Assembly: GCA_964430365.1 (NCBI GenBank)
Contig: CAYSEU010000024.1
Location: 1 to 11,116, forward strand
Direction of reading: 5' to 3'
DNA from: JAVEVH01 sp964430365
GTDB taxonomy: Bacteria > Patescibacteriota > Dojkabacteria > SC72
DNA: 11,116 bases
Shown here piece by piece: positions 1-6,965 of the stretch (its first letter is position 1; every line of letters starts with the position of its first letter). The notes beneath the pieces were generated by a model that did not search any database, was not told the origin of the DNA, and saw only the letters and a program-made list of their open reading frames with translations. The position numbers were made by a program, and so were the translations under genes.

Positions 1-110
1 TCTATTCTATATGCTCTTTCATAGAAGAACTCCATAAAATTTTCATCTTTCTCTATCCAATTGGGTATTGGACCTGTCAAGACCTCCTTGGTCTGGTACT
101 CCATGTTCAT
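1..110 (-). CDS. Partial CDS leaving the left edge, unknown function
   Basis: Reading the minus strand from an ATG at 110-108, an open frame of 36 codons continues out of the window. It has a natural-looking composition: it begins MNMEYQTKEVLTGPIPNW and goes on with an acidic/aromatic stretch (EKDENFMEFFYERAYRI). This frame overlaps the last 68 nt of the Cys-motif gene at 43-642 and differs from it by one reading-frame step. There are two readings: a separate downstream gene starting inside its neighbour, or the true C-terminal continuation of that neighbour after a frameshift. The tail of the 43-642 frame over this overlap looks less protein-like than this frame does. No family is recognised from 36 residues. 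Confidence 0.5.
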   Translation of the reverse strand, partial: MNMEYQTKEVLTGPIPNWIEKDENFMEFFYERAYRI

Positions 111-642
111 AATTACTTTTTCCAATTAAATATATATAGTGCATATACCTTGGTACTTCAATGAAGTTCTCCTCTTCATCCTTTTTACACCAATCTAAGT
201 ATATATCATACTGCTTTAAGGTCTCCTCTACATTAACTCCCTGTCCTTCAGGATTTTGTATTTTCTTGTAATATGGATACTCTTCTCTAATACTACCCCA
301 GTACATATCTAGAGTACTTCTAAGATGATTCTGCCAATGCCTTTGATTAGCTAACTGTCTTAAATTCCAATCAGTGTGTATTTCACCTCTTGCTGATACA
401 TAGTCTAAAAAAGGAAACTTAACATACAAAAGATGAATAGAGGAAATATCATACTCTTGTGATATATGAGAAATCTTAGGAGGACACCCATCCTTTTTAT
501 TAAAATTTGGACAACCCTTTTTATGTTTATAGTACTGCTGAGTACATAGCTGATTAACAGTTTTCATATCATGCATTACTAAATCTACATTATGGATAAT
601 GTTAATCTCTTTTTCAAATTCATTTATATCTACCTTTTCCAT
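43..642 (-). CDS. Putative metal-binding protein with Cys/CPP motif (199 aa)
   Basis: I do not recognise this protein with certainty. Its clear feature is a cysteine cluster near the N-terminus: C33, C44 and C53, the last followed by two prolines (GCPNFNKKDGCPP, residues 43-55), with H40 next to it. The C-x(10)-C-x(8)-C-P-P layout recalls predicted metal-binding proteins of the DUF2284 kind, whose hallmark is a CPP element. That link is weak and rests on the motif only. The rest is soluble, rich in Tyr, Trp and charged residues, with no membrane segment or signal peptide. The ATG at 642 has no clear Shine-Dalgarno sequence. The last 20 or so residues may be out of frame (see the overlapping partial CDS). 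The gene diverges from the ncRNA locus on its right. Confidence 0.75.
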   Translation of the reverse strand: MEKVDINEFEKEINIIHNVDLVMHDMKTVNQLCTQQYYKHKKGCPNFNKKDGCPPKISHISQEYDISSIHLLYVKFPFLDYVSARGEIHTDWNLRQLANQRHWQNHLRSTLDMYWGSIREEYPYYKKIQNPEGQGVNVEETLKQYDIYLDWCKKDEEENFIEVPRYMHYIYLIGKSNYEHGVPDQGGLDRSNTQLDRER

Positions 643-651
643 ATCTTTAAC

Positions 652-681
652 TTGACAATATTACTGCTTTTACTTTATCAT
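652..681 (+). promoter_or_regulatory. Strong sigma-70-type promoter of the ncRNA
   Basis: A perfect -35 TTGACA lies at 652-657 and a -10 TATCAT (five of six consensus bases) at 676-681, with an 18-nt spacer. The expected start is about 688. No open frame follows, and the next plus-strand signal is an intrinsic terminator 370 nt later, so this promoter appears to drive an RNA gene. It lies just upstream of the minus-strand gene that starts at 642. Confidence 0.65.
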
Positions 682-822
682 AAACCTGTACTGTGTAAAG
701 CAACGGAAAATCAAGTATTATAGTAATTTTCCGCAAATAAACGCAACGTTTTACTTACAACAAAACTAAGCACTTATCTCAAGTCTTTTCTAGTCCTATA
801 AAGATATTCTTAACTTGAGATA

Positions 823-851
823 TTGACATCATTAACACTCATTACTAAGAT
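823..851 (+). promoter_or_regulatory. Possible internal promoter within the ncRNA region
   Basis: A second perfect TTGACA (823-828) is followed after 17 nt by TAAGAT (846-851, four of six bases). It could give a shorter RNA of about 235 nt starting near 858. The same bases take part in the long pairing 828-837/949-958, so the match may be a by-product of RNA structure. Confidence 0.3.
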
Positions 852-1057
852 AGAGACACTAGGACTTTTAAATCCTAACAGGTTGGTACCGGACTCTATT
901 ACGAAGCCAATTTCTTTGTATTAGTTGTCTCTGCGGATTTAAAGGATATGTTAATGATTCGAACATTGACACCTTACAGCTTGATGTAGATTTATTTCTA
1001 GTCATCGGTTGTGTAGGCCAAACCGTATATGTTGTAAGACATATATTCCTGGTGTTT

Positions 1058-1093
1058 GGAAGGTTGTTTATTGGAACTCCTTCCTTTTTTTTT
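1058..1093 (+). terminator. Intrinsic terminator of the ncRNA
   Basis: A 6-bp GC-containing stem, GGAAGG at 1058-1063 with CCTTCC at 1079-1084, closes a 15-nt loop and is followed directly by nine T (1085-1093). The T-tract gives it a plus-strand direction. It lies only 31 nt before the next start codon, so the RNA upstream is a unit of its own rather than an mRNA leader, unless the hairpin works as an attenuator. Confidence 0.8.
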
Positions 1094-1109
1094 GCCTATA
1101 CTTTTCCTA

Positions 1110-1115
1110 TATAAT
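1110..1115 (+). promoter_or_regulatory. Consensus -10 box abutting the VTT gene start
   Basis: A perfect TATAAT lies nine bases before the ATG at 1125, which places the expected transcription start at about 1122. The mRNA would have almost no leader. No good -35 is present: the -35 position falls in the T-tract of the preceding terminator. No Shine-Dalgarno sequence lies between this box and the ATG. Confidence 0.4.
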
Positions 1116-1124
1116 GATTGATAT

Positions 1125-1754
1125 ATGAGAATCACATTTAAAAGAGTTGTATACACACTACTTTCTCTTTTATTGATTCTAATAGTCATTTATATCTCTA
1201 CAAAATACTCCTCTGAGGATATTTCAGAGATAATAAGTAAAGTAGGCATACTCGCCCCTGTAATATATATTTTAATACAAATAGCTGGACAAATATTTGC
1301 TCCATTAAGTACTTCTTCACTCTTTATTGCCGGCTTTATTATGTTTGGAAAAGTAGCAGTACTGTATGCAGTTATAACTTGGTTAATATCCTCTGTCACA
1401 AACTTCTACTTAGCTAGAAGATATGGTAAAAGAGTATTAAGAAGATTCATAGGAGAACAGGGAGTAGAAAGAATAGAGAGAATAGCAGAAAGAATAGATA
1501 ACAGGACATTCTTCGTATTAAGACTCTCTACATTTTACATTAATGATTTTACTTCATATGCATTTGGGTTAACTAAAATTTCTTTTAAAAGGTATTACAT
1601 ATCTACAATAGTAAGTATGATACCATGGGCTATAATTGTAACTCTAATAATTGAAAATGGAGATACAATATTACTAACCATCATTAAAATATTTTTAAGT
1701 ATGATACCATTTGTATTCCTTAGCTATATATATCTAAAGAGTAAGAAGAAGTGA
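1125..1754 (+). CDS. TVP38/TMEM64 (VTT domain, DedA superfamily) membrane protein
   Basis: This is an integral membrane protein of 209 residues, the usual length for the VTT (SNARE-associated/DedA-like) group. Visible hallmarks are an N-terminal membrane helix (about 8-25), the re-entrant-loop region FAPLSTSSLFIAGFIMFG (58-75), the basic element FYLARRYGKRV (94-104), and the second half RLSTFYINDFTSYAFGL (133-149) leading to a Pro-containing helix (MIP, 165-167), then a C-terminal helix with a lysine tail. Relatives are linked to lipid scrambling or carrier-lipid recycling in the membrane; that role is knowledge of the superfamily, not read from this gene. The Pro usually seen after the Arg in the second half is missing (RLSTF). 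The stop is TGA. It sits 12 nt upstream of the GH3 gene and is probably co-transcribed with it. Confidence 0.85.
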   Translation: MRITFKRVVYTLLSLLLILIVIYISTKYSSEDISEIISKVGILAPVIYILIQIAGQIFAPLSTSSLFIAGFIMFGKVAVLYAVITWLISSVTNFYLARRYGKRVLRRFIGEQGVERIERIAERIDNRTFFVLRLSTFYINDFTSYAFGLTKISFKRYYISTIVSMIPWAIIVTLIIENGDTILLTIIKIFLSMIPFVFLSYIYLKSKKK

Positions 1755-1766
1755 TAATATGTATTA

Positions 1767-2915
1767 ATGAGGAAACTCAAAAGAAATCTTCTTAAAATTC
1801 TACTTTGTATAGTTTGGATTCTTATACCCAATCTTTCAATGCCACACCAAATAGAGTATGTACCATCATTTTTTAAAGATCCAATCTCTGTTGAACAATT
1901 AATATTAGAGAATATGACATTGGAGGAGAAAGTTGGACAACTCTTCATGCTTGGTTTTAATGGTACTTCTCTTAGTAAAAAAACTTCTGATTGGATTAAA
2001 AACAAACATATTGGTGGAGTATTACTTCTAAATAGAAATATACAAAGTGAAAAACAGATAAAGAACTTAACTGGAAGTATTCAATCAAATGCGAATATTC
2101 CTCTTTTCATATCAATTGATCAGGAGGGAGGAATAGTTTCTAGATTACCGTGGAATACCATATTAACTACCCCACAATGGAGTATGGATACACCACAAGA
2201 GTCCTATGATATAGCTGTAGCAAGAGGAAACATATTAAAGGAATTAGGTATTAATATGAACCTTGCACCTGTTGTAGAGTATATTACAGACAGTAGCTCC
2301 TTTATGTATAAGAGGGTATTTAGAGGTACTCAATTACAAGTCGCTAAAAAGGGAGAGAGTGCTATTAATGGATACCATTCAGTAAACATATTATCTGTTC
2401 CCAAACATTACCCAGGACACAGTAATAGCTCACCAGACTCACACTACTACCTCCCAATAGTTAATATTACCCCTAGTCAATGGAATTCCTATATATATCC
2501 CTTTAAATATTTAATTGAGAGAGATTGTGTAGATATTATTATGGCAGCACATGTCCTATACCCTAAAATAGATAGTAAGATATCTACTGTATCAAAAGAG
2601 ATATTAACAGAGAGATTAAGAAATGATTTATCCTTTAATGGAGTAATACTCTCCGATGATATGGAAATGGATGCTATCAAAGATAGTGGAAAGATAAGGG
2701 GAATTGCTAAACAATCCCTTCTAGCAGGAATAGATATATTGATTTACAGTAAAGAAACAGTAGAACAAGATCAAGTATATGAATATATATTACAATCTTT
2801 CCAAAAAGGGGACATAGATATACAAATACTAGATGAAAAAGTATTAAGAATTCTAGAATTGAAATCTAAATATGGTATGCTTCAATCTATAACTCTTCAA
2901 CTCTCTCTAGAGTAA
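1767..2915 (+). CDS. nagZ: Glycoside hydrolase family 3 beta-N-acetylhexosaminidase, membrane-anchored (NagZ-like)
   Basis: A GH3 enzyme of 382 residues that should remove terminal beta-GlcNAc, typically from cell-wall muropeptides. Family motifs are intact: the barrel start MTLEEKVGQLFMLGF (50-64), substrate-site IDQEGG (117-122), NLAPVVE (165-171), the signature KHYPGHSNSSPDSHYYLP (213-230) with the Asp-His dyad D224/H226, and ILSDDMEMDAI (294-304) with the expected nucleophile D297. The N-terminus is basic followed by a hydrophobic run (about residues 7-20), which suggests a signal anchor, so the enzyme probably acts outside the membrane. There is no lipobox Cys. It is a single-domain protein without the C-terminal domains of larger GH3 enzymes. 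It follows the VTT gene by 12 nt. Its last 29 nt overlap the convergent gene on the other strand. Confidence 0.92.
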   Translation: MRKLKRNLLKILLCIVWILIPNLSMPHQIEYVPSFFKDPISVEQLILENMTLEEKVGQLFMLGFNGTSLSKKTSDWIKNKHIGGVLLLNRNIQSEKQIKNLTGSIQSNANIPLFISIDQEGGIVSRLPWNTILTTPQWSMDTPQESYDIAVARGNILKELGINMNLAPVVEYITDSSSFMYKRVFRGTQLQVAKKGESAINGYHSVNILSVPKHYPGHSNSSPDSHYYLPIVNITPSQWNSYIYPFKYLIERDCVDIIMAAHVLYPKIDSKISTVSKEILTERLRNDLSFNGVILSDDMEMDAIKDSGKIRGIAKQSLLAGIDILIYSKETVEQDQVYEYILQSFQKGDIDIQILDEKVLRILELKSKYGMLQSITLQLSLE

Positions 2916-3639
2916 TTAATGGTGATATTTCTGTTTTTAATTTCTCCCCCTCTAATGTACCCCATAATCTCTTCCTATATATCTTACCATCCTCAAATAC
3001 AATCCTAATATCAAACTGAATTGTACTATTCAATTTCTCAATATCTACCCCCGAATATTCCAAATATTTAGAACCCTCAAACACATTATCTCTTTTCAGT
3101 ACTTCTTCATAGTTTACAGTACCAATATCTTTAATTATAACTCCGAAATATGGAGTAATACTACCAGTGTTTAATACCTGATTGTATTTAGTAACCTCAG
3201 ATACAACTTCATACTCAATACTATCCCCTTTAGATGCAATTGTATCACTCTTCATAAGGTCTGTAGTCTCTGTAAAAAGGAATGTTCTACCTACTGTATC
3301 TGTACTAAGTGAAGTAGGGTGAATTAGTAATATATCTCCAGCATCACTCTCTCCTTTAAAATTCTCAATATATAGATCTGAGATAATGTTTTCTCCAATA
3401 TCAATCATTAAAAAAGGAGTAAAATTAATATGTAACCTATGATCTTGTGAAGATTCTTGTGTAGCAAATACAAATGCAGACATCTCTGATTGAGAAATAT
3501 TTACCATACTCTCTACTTCATCCGTATTTTTAGGTAAACTCTCTTTAAAAGGTAATCTATCTTTGAAAACAATAACTAGAAGTAAAAGAGAAATGAGAAG
3601 TACAATGATACCAATGATTAATATTTTGTATTTTTTCAT
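2887..3639 (-). CDS. Single-pass membrane protein with extracytoplasmic domain, unknown function
   Basis: No family is recognised. The 250-residue protein starts with two lysines and a very hydrophobic helix (about residues 5-25), followed by a polar beta-rich region (26-250) without cysteines, which should lie outside the cell. It is the last gene of the four-gene minus-strand run and starts 39 nt after the GT-C gene. No Shine-Dalgarno sequence precedes the ATG at 3639. Its 3' end overlaps the 3' end of the GH3 gene by 29 nt, tail to tail, and no terminator hairpin is visible there. Confidence 0.8.
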   Translation of the reverse strand: MKKYKILIIGIIVLLISLLLLVIVFKDRLPFKESLPKNTDEVESMVNISQSEMSAFVFATQESSQDHRLHINFTPFLMIDIGENIISDLYIENFKGESDAGDILLIHPTSLSTDTVGRTFLFTETTDLMKSDTIASKGDSIEYEVVSEVTKYNQVLNTGSITPYFGVIIKDIGTVNYEEVLKRDNVFEGSKYLEYSGVDIEKLNSTIQFDIRIVFEDGKIYRKRLWGTLEGEKLKTEISPLITLERVEEL

Positions 3640-3678
3640 ATTAACATCTTACAACATACAAATTACTTCTACTAGTAT

Positions 3679-5022
3679 TTAAAAATTCAACTCAAACCAG
3701 TGACTTTCTACATTTAAGAAAAAGTAAGGTAAACAACCGTAGATAAAAAGTAGAATTAAGGGAATTAGTATAGAGTAGAGTAACCATTTCTTTTTGATAG
3801 AGAATAACACCTTACTATACATTACATAACCAATAGAAATTACTGGGAAAAGATACCTACCCTGTAAAGCTAAATACATATGATTATGTTTTAAATACAT
3901 TTTGTAATTTTGAGCAAAGAAAAGAACTAAGACATAGAAAAAGAAAGTAAGAATTAAATAGTAATCTAACCTATTAAATCTCTTCCTATATATTACAGAA
4001 AGTACTACTCCAATAGCTAAGAAAAGAAGATATATTGCTTTTAATGTATCAGTGGTTTGTAAACTGTTATCACCCATAATACCATATACCTTACCTACAA
4101 TATTCCATATCCAATACCTAAAATAAACGATGGGATTTTCTCTCTCTCCATCTATAATCATCTGGATAATAGGTGATATCCCATTAACCTCTATAGCAGG
4201 CATAGTCACCATATCCCTGTAATATACCCCATTACTTAAACACTGCTCATGTGTAAGTATTTGCTCACAATTAGGTTCTAATCCTCCATATCTAATTAGA
4301 TTTACACCATATATCTGTACATTAAAGAAAAGTAATACTGAAAGTGGTAGGAGAAGTAATAGCTCTTTCCCAAATTTAACATCTCTAATTCTTTTCCTTT
4401 CTAAAAAGATATGTACAAATGTAAGTAGTACTAATATAAAGGATAGGGGGAGTACAGTATATTTAGTAAATGATCCTAAGCAAAGAGCAATTAACATTAA
4501 GAGTAAGGATTTAATACTTAATTTACTCTTAACAAATTTAATAAAGAAGAATATTCCTAATACTGAAAAGAGATTCGCTAAATTGTCATAATTAATTGAA
4601 GAAGAAAGAAATACAAACATTAAAGTATTCGTTAGTAAAAATATAGGCATTAATCCAGCCCACTTACCCTTTAATATTTCTTTAGATATTAAGTATGTAA
4701 TAAATACCGTACCTAAGGAATATATAACGTTGATTACTCTCAACAGTATTACTTCATTGATAAAACCATCGTTCAGATTTAATACTCTTGCATTAATCCA
4801 AAAGTAAAGATACGGTATTCGTGTGATATCTCTCCATTGATATGTATCTGGAGTGTTTTCTGGTATACCCAAAGTAGTTGAGTATGCTCTAGATACCTCC
4901 ATATGATATGAGGAGTCAGGTGACAGACCCATTCTTAATCTAAATGCAAAGAAAAGGATAGTAATACCAAATATAATAAATAGTGTGTATTTAACTACTT
5001 TATAAACTCTCTCTTTTTCCAA
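3679..5022 (-). CDS. Polytopic GT-C-type membrane glycosyltransferase candidate (DUF2142/PMT-like)
   Basis: A 447-residue protein with about ten or more hydrophobic segments. The pattern fits GT-C lipid-linked sugar transferases: a first helix (about 11-27), then an outside loop with an acidic-His element SPDSSYH (34-40; candidate catalytic D36), a NYDNLANL element (144-151) leading into the next helix, FTKYTVLP (185-192), and QGRYLFP (387-393) near the C-terminal helices, as seen in DUF2142/PMT-like proteins. The last outer loop carries C252 and C261. The start is TTG at 5022, inside the upstream gene (23-nt overlap) and preceded by AAGG at a suitable distance, so translation is probably coupled. 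Partnered with a flippase-like protein, it likely adds sugars to a surface lipid or polymer. The substrate is unknown. Confidence 0.75.
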   Translation of the reverse strand: MEKERVYKVVKYTLFIIFGITILFFAFRLRMGLSPDSSYHMEVSRAYSTTLGIPENTPDTYQWRDITRIPYLYFWINARVLNLNDGFINEVILLRVINVIYSLGTVFITYLISKEILKGKWAGLMPIFLLTNTLMFVFLSSSINYDNLANLFSVLGIFFFIKFVKSKLSIKSLLLMLIALCLGSFTKYTVLPLSFILVLLTFVHIFLERKRIRDVKFGKELLLLLPLSVLLFFNVQIYGVNLIRYGGLEPNCEQILTHEQCLSNGVYYRDMVTMPAIEVNGISPIIQMIIDGERENPIVYFRYWIWNIVGKVYGIMGDNSLQTTDTLKAIYLLFLAIGVVLSVIYRKRFNRLDYYLILTFFFYVLVLFFAQNYKMYLKHNHMYLALQGRYLFPVISIGYVMYSKVLFSIKKKWLLYSILIPLILLFIYGCLPYFFLNVESHWFELNF

Positions 5023-5974
5023 AGAATACCTTTTTTAAATTAAATCTTTTTAAAAATACTGATATCAATATTAAGCAGATAAGGAGAAGTACAAACATAA
5101 TACCCCTATCTAAAAATGCTAATTGCATAACCTCTATTTCTGATAAACCTAATGATTTAGATGTTACTAAAAGAACTGCTTCTCTTAAGCCTAGTGACCC
5201 TGGTGTAATACTAATAAGTAGTGATACTCCAGATATACATGTATATAAAATAATATCTAAGATATTACCTATCTTTTCTATAGATAAGAACTCCATATAT
5301 ATTACTAATATATTTACAAATACATTAGCAAAAGCTAGTAACATTAACTGTATAAATAGTTTCCTGTTTTTTACTATTAAATCCCATCCACCTAAAAACT
5401 TATCTAAAAAGGATATTACCTTAAAAATAACCCCATTCCTCTGTTTAAATATCTTCTTAAATGGAAATCTTAAAAATATTAGTACTACCATTCCCACTAT
5501 TACTGCTCCAAAAAACATTATTAGGGATATATATGTTTGATCAAATATCAAAGATTTAAATATGAGTACAATAAATGCGAGTATTGCATTTGTAAGAAAG
5601 AATACAATGTAATATCCATACAATGTAGCTAAGAAGTTAGAGTAATCAAAATTAAATTTCTTTTTTAAATATGTTGCTCTAAATACAGCACCTGCTCTCA
5701 TTGGTAAAAGATAATTCCCTATTCTAGAGAGTGTAGCTACATACATTCCTTCTGATTTATTCATATCTTTAGAAAAGATTTTTAAGGTAACAATAATAAA
5801 AAGACCCTCTAAAAAGAATATAAAGATATATAGAAGCATAATAAGGAGTATATATATGGGATTAGTATCTACCAACCTATCTATAATTTCTGGATTTTTA
5901 AAAAGATATGTGGCAAATAGAATAAGAACGAATATTGTTAGAATAGGGGATATATATTTTTTAAGACTTTTCAT
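5000..5974 (-). CDS. Flippase-like / lysylphosphatidylglycerol synthase TM-domain protein
   Basis: A 324-residue polytopic membrane protein with about eight helices and no catalytic soluble domain, matching the stand-alone LPG synthase TM-domain (UPF0104, flippase-like) family. Diagnostic elements are the YLLPMRAGAVFRATYL segment (88-103: conserved P91, R93, G95) and SITPGSLGLREAVLL (255-269), equivalent to the family's PGGxGxxE motif near the end. Stand-alone members are often encoded beside glycosyltransferases and are thought to help glycolipid transfer or translocation; here the next gene overlaps it and is a GT-C candidate. It is not an aminoacyl-PG synthase, because the C-terminal transferase domain is absent. 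A purine-rich AAGGA sits directly against the ATG at 5974, too close for a normal Shine-Dalgarno sequence. Confidence 0.85.
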   Translation of the reverse strand: MKSLKKYISPILTIFVLILFATYLFKNPEIIDRLVDTNPIYILLIMLLYIFIFFLEGLFIIVTLKIFSKDMNKSEGMYVATLSRIGNYLLPMRAGAVFRATYLKKKFNFDYSNFLATLYGYYIVFFLTNAILAFIVLIFKSLIFDQTYISLIMFFGAVIVGMVVLIFLRFPFKKIFKQRNGVIFKVISFLDKFLGGWDLIVKNRKLFIQLMLLAFANVFVNILVIYMEFLSIEKIGNILDIILYTCISGVSLLISITPGSLGLREAVLLVTSKSLGLSEIEVMQLAFLDRGIMFVLLLICLILISVFLKRFNLKKVFFGKRESL

Positions 5975-5995
5975 TCCTTTTTATAAGGATAAAAT

Positions 5996-6039
5996 AGAGA
6001 TAGTAAGTATATCAAAATGCTACTGAAATCTGTATCTCT
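5996..6039. repeat. Inverted repeat between two cistrons
   Basis: AGAGATA at 5996-6002 is the exact reverse complement of TATCTCT at 6033-6039. The arms are 30 nt apart and the outer arm touches the stop codon of the upstream minus-strand gene. On the minus strand the second arm is followed by a short T-rich stretch (ATTTTAT). It may be a weak terminator, an RNA-processing hairpin, or chance. Confidence 0.3.
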
Positions 6040-6854
6040 TATTCAAAATGAATACTATTGATTACTTTATTTACCATTTCTAAATTATCCCCTGTAGAAT
6101 AAATATATTCACTAATTACAATGATTTTATCTTTAGATAAGGCAAGATATCCCTTATACTCTCCCATACCAGCACTATATTCATACTTTATTACCTCCTT
6201 ATCAAAAGCAATCGCATTCTCTAAAGTGTATCCCTCTGGATCTCCAATTTCTTTTTGAGATTCAGTGATATATTTCACAAACTCTGTTTCTATTTCTTTA
6301 TAAGTAAAATTCTCACTATTTTCATAATAATCTAGTGTAATCATTGACTCACCTAAACATCCTCCACCACAGCCTGCATCAGCAGGAATTTCTATAGGAA
6401 AAAAAGAAATCCTTATCCTTTTACTAAAGTTATTAAAAATGTCTGGTTCAAATGGAGTATCATCCGAATCATATGAATATATGCTCCACACTAACCTATT
6501 TGTTGGATTTTGAGAAAAATTTGGATTGAAAAAACTATTAGAAGGTATCTCTGCAGTTAGGCCTAATTCAGGATTCTGATAAAAGGACCACCCCTCATTT
6601 TCTAAAACAATCTCCTCTTTTATAATCTCTTCCTCTTCTTTCTCACAATTAGTACATACTAATGTCTCTAACAGTACTGAAGATACATCTTCTGGTATAT
6701 ATGAGAGTTTTTTAACAACCCCTATGATAAAGAATGTAGCCACTACTATTACAAATAGTAGGAATACAATAATAGATCTATAAACGATATTACTAACCCT
6801 TACTCTATCAATCTTGTCTTTTTCAACAGTAGAAGTGCTTGATATATTTTCCAT
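6039..6854 (-). CDS. Single-pass membrane protein with Cys-containing extracytoplasmic domain, unknown function
   Basis: No family is recognised. The protein has 271 residues: a polar cytoplasmic N-terminus (1-25), one hydrophobic helix (about 26-46), then an outside part. This begins with C67 and C70 (CTNC), followed by a run of Glu (71-82), and later contains a glycine-rich pair GCGGGC (161-166, C162 and C166). Four cysteines in two pairs suggest disulfides or metal binding outside the membrane. The 85-271 region looks like a compact alpha/beta domain (EGWSFYQNPELGLTAEIPS near its start), as in small secreted domains of unknown function. It is the first gene of the minus-strand run and starts at 6854, behind a 111-nt spacer shared with the dCTP deaminase gene. 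Confidence 0.8.
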   Translation of the reverse strand: MENISSTSTVEKDKIDRVRVSNIVYRSIIVFLLFVIVVATFFIIGVVKKLSYIPEDVSSVLLETLVCTNCEKEEEEIIKEEIVLENEGWSFYQNPELGLTAEIPSNSFFNPNFSQNPTNRLVWSIYSYDSDDTPFEPDIFNNFSKRIRISFFPIEIPADAGCGGGCLGESMITLDYYENSENFTYKEIETEFVKYITESQKEIGDPEGYTLENAIAFDKEVIKYEYSAGMGEYKGYLALSKDKIIVISEYIYSTGDNLEMVNKVINSIHFE

Positions 6855-6949
6855 TTATACTCTTTTCCAACTTAATATATATACCTTACTATTACTATCA
6901 CCCCTTTTCAAGTAATGAAAATAATGTAATATATTAATATAGAATTAAA

Positions 6950-6955
6950 TATAAC
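6950..6955 (+). promoter_or_regulatory. Possible -10 box of the dCTP deaminase gene
   Basis: TATAAC lies ten bases before the GTG start at 6966, which would give a leader of only a few bases. No convincing -35 is visible in this very AT-rich spacer, so this is tentative. Confidence 0.25.
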
Positions 6956-6965
6956 TGCCTAAGAA

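Larger units (their letters stand above)
688..1093 (+). ncRNA. Unassigned structured non-coding RNA, about 400 nt, with pseudoknot-like pairings
   Basis: This stretch has a promoter, a terminator and no plausible ORF on the plus strand. Perfect complementary arms are: 704-711/726-733 (8 bp), 775-784/813-822 (10 bp), 828-837/949-958 (10 bp), 852-858/926-932 (7 bp), 867-875/935-943 (9 bp), 792-798/860-866 (7 bp), 1006-1010/1021-1025 (5 bp), 1018-1023/1054-1059 (6 bp, competing with the previous pair) and 1026-1032/1039-1045 (7 bp, six-base loop). The pairs 852-858/926-932 and 867-875/935-943 cross each other, as does the pairing of 792-798 (inside the 775-822 loop) with 860-866. This is a knotted fold. 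I could not find the conserved cores of tmRNA, RNase P RNA or SRP RNA. The 5' end is inferred from the promoter and the 3' end from the T-tract. Pairings were found by eye, so the overall fold is a hypothesis. Confidence 0.6.

Noticed and set aside
940..975. tRNA/tmRNA T-arm on the minus strand (loop TTCGAAT with flanking CAATG/CATTA)
   Set aside because: The outermost stem pair is mismatched (C/A), no acceptor strand partner or D-arm is found at tRNA or tmRNA distance, and the same bases pair perfectly with 828-837 on the plus strand.
688..1093. RNase P RNA (GGAAAATC at 705-712, AGGCCAAA at 1015-1022)
   Set aside because: Both words resemble conserved blocks, but the ACAGAA block, a proper P4 helix and the usual spacing are missing.
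688..1093. Group I intron core
   Set aside because: Words such as AATCCGCAG (minus strand) and AAGATAT exist, but the P, Q, R and S elements are not in the right order on either strand and there are no exon flanks of a tRNA.
998..1189. 63-residue minus-strand ORF
   Set aside because: It reads through the terminator stem in antisense and the start of the VTT gene, and has no protein-like features.
1752..1754. TGA recoded as an amino acid (genetic code of some Patescibacteria)
   Set aside because: TGA ends the VTT protein at its natural length, and no full-length gene contains internal TGA.
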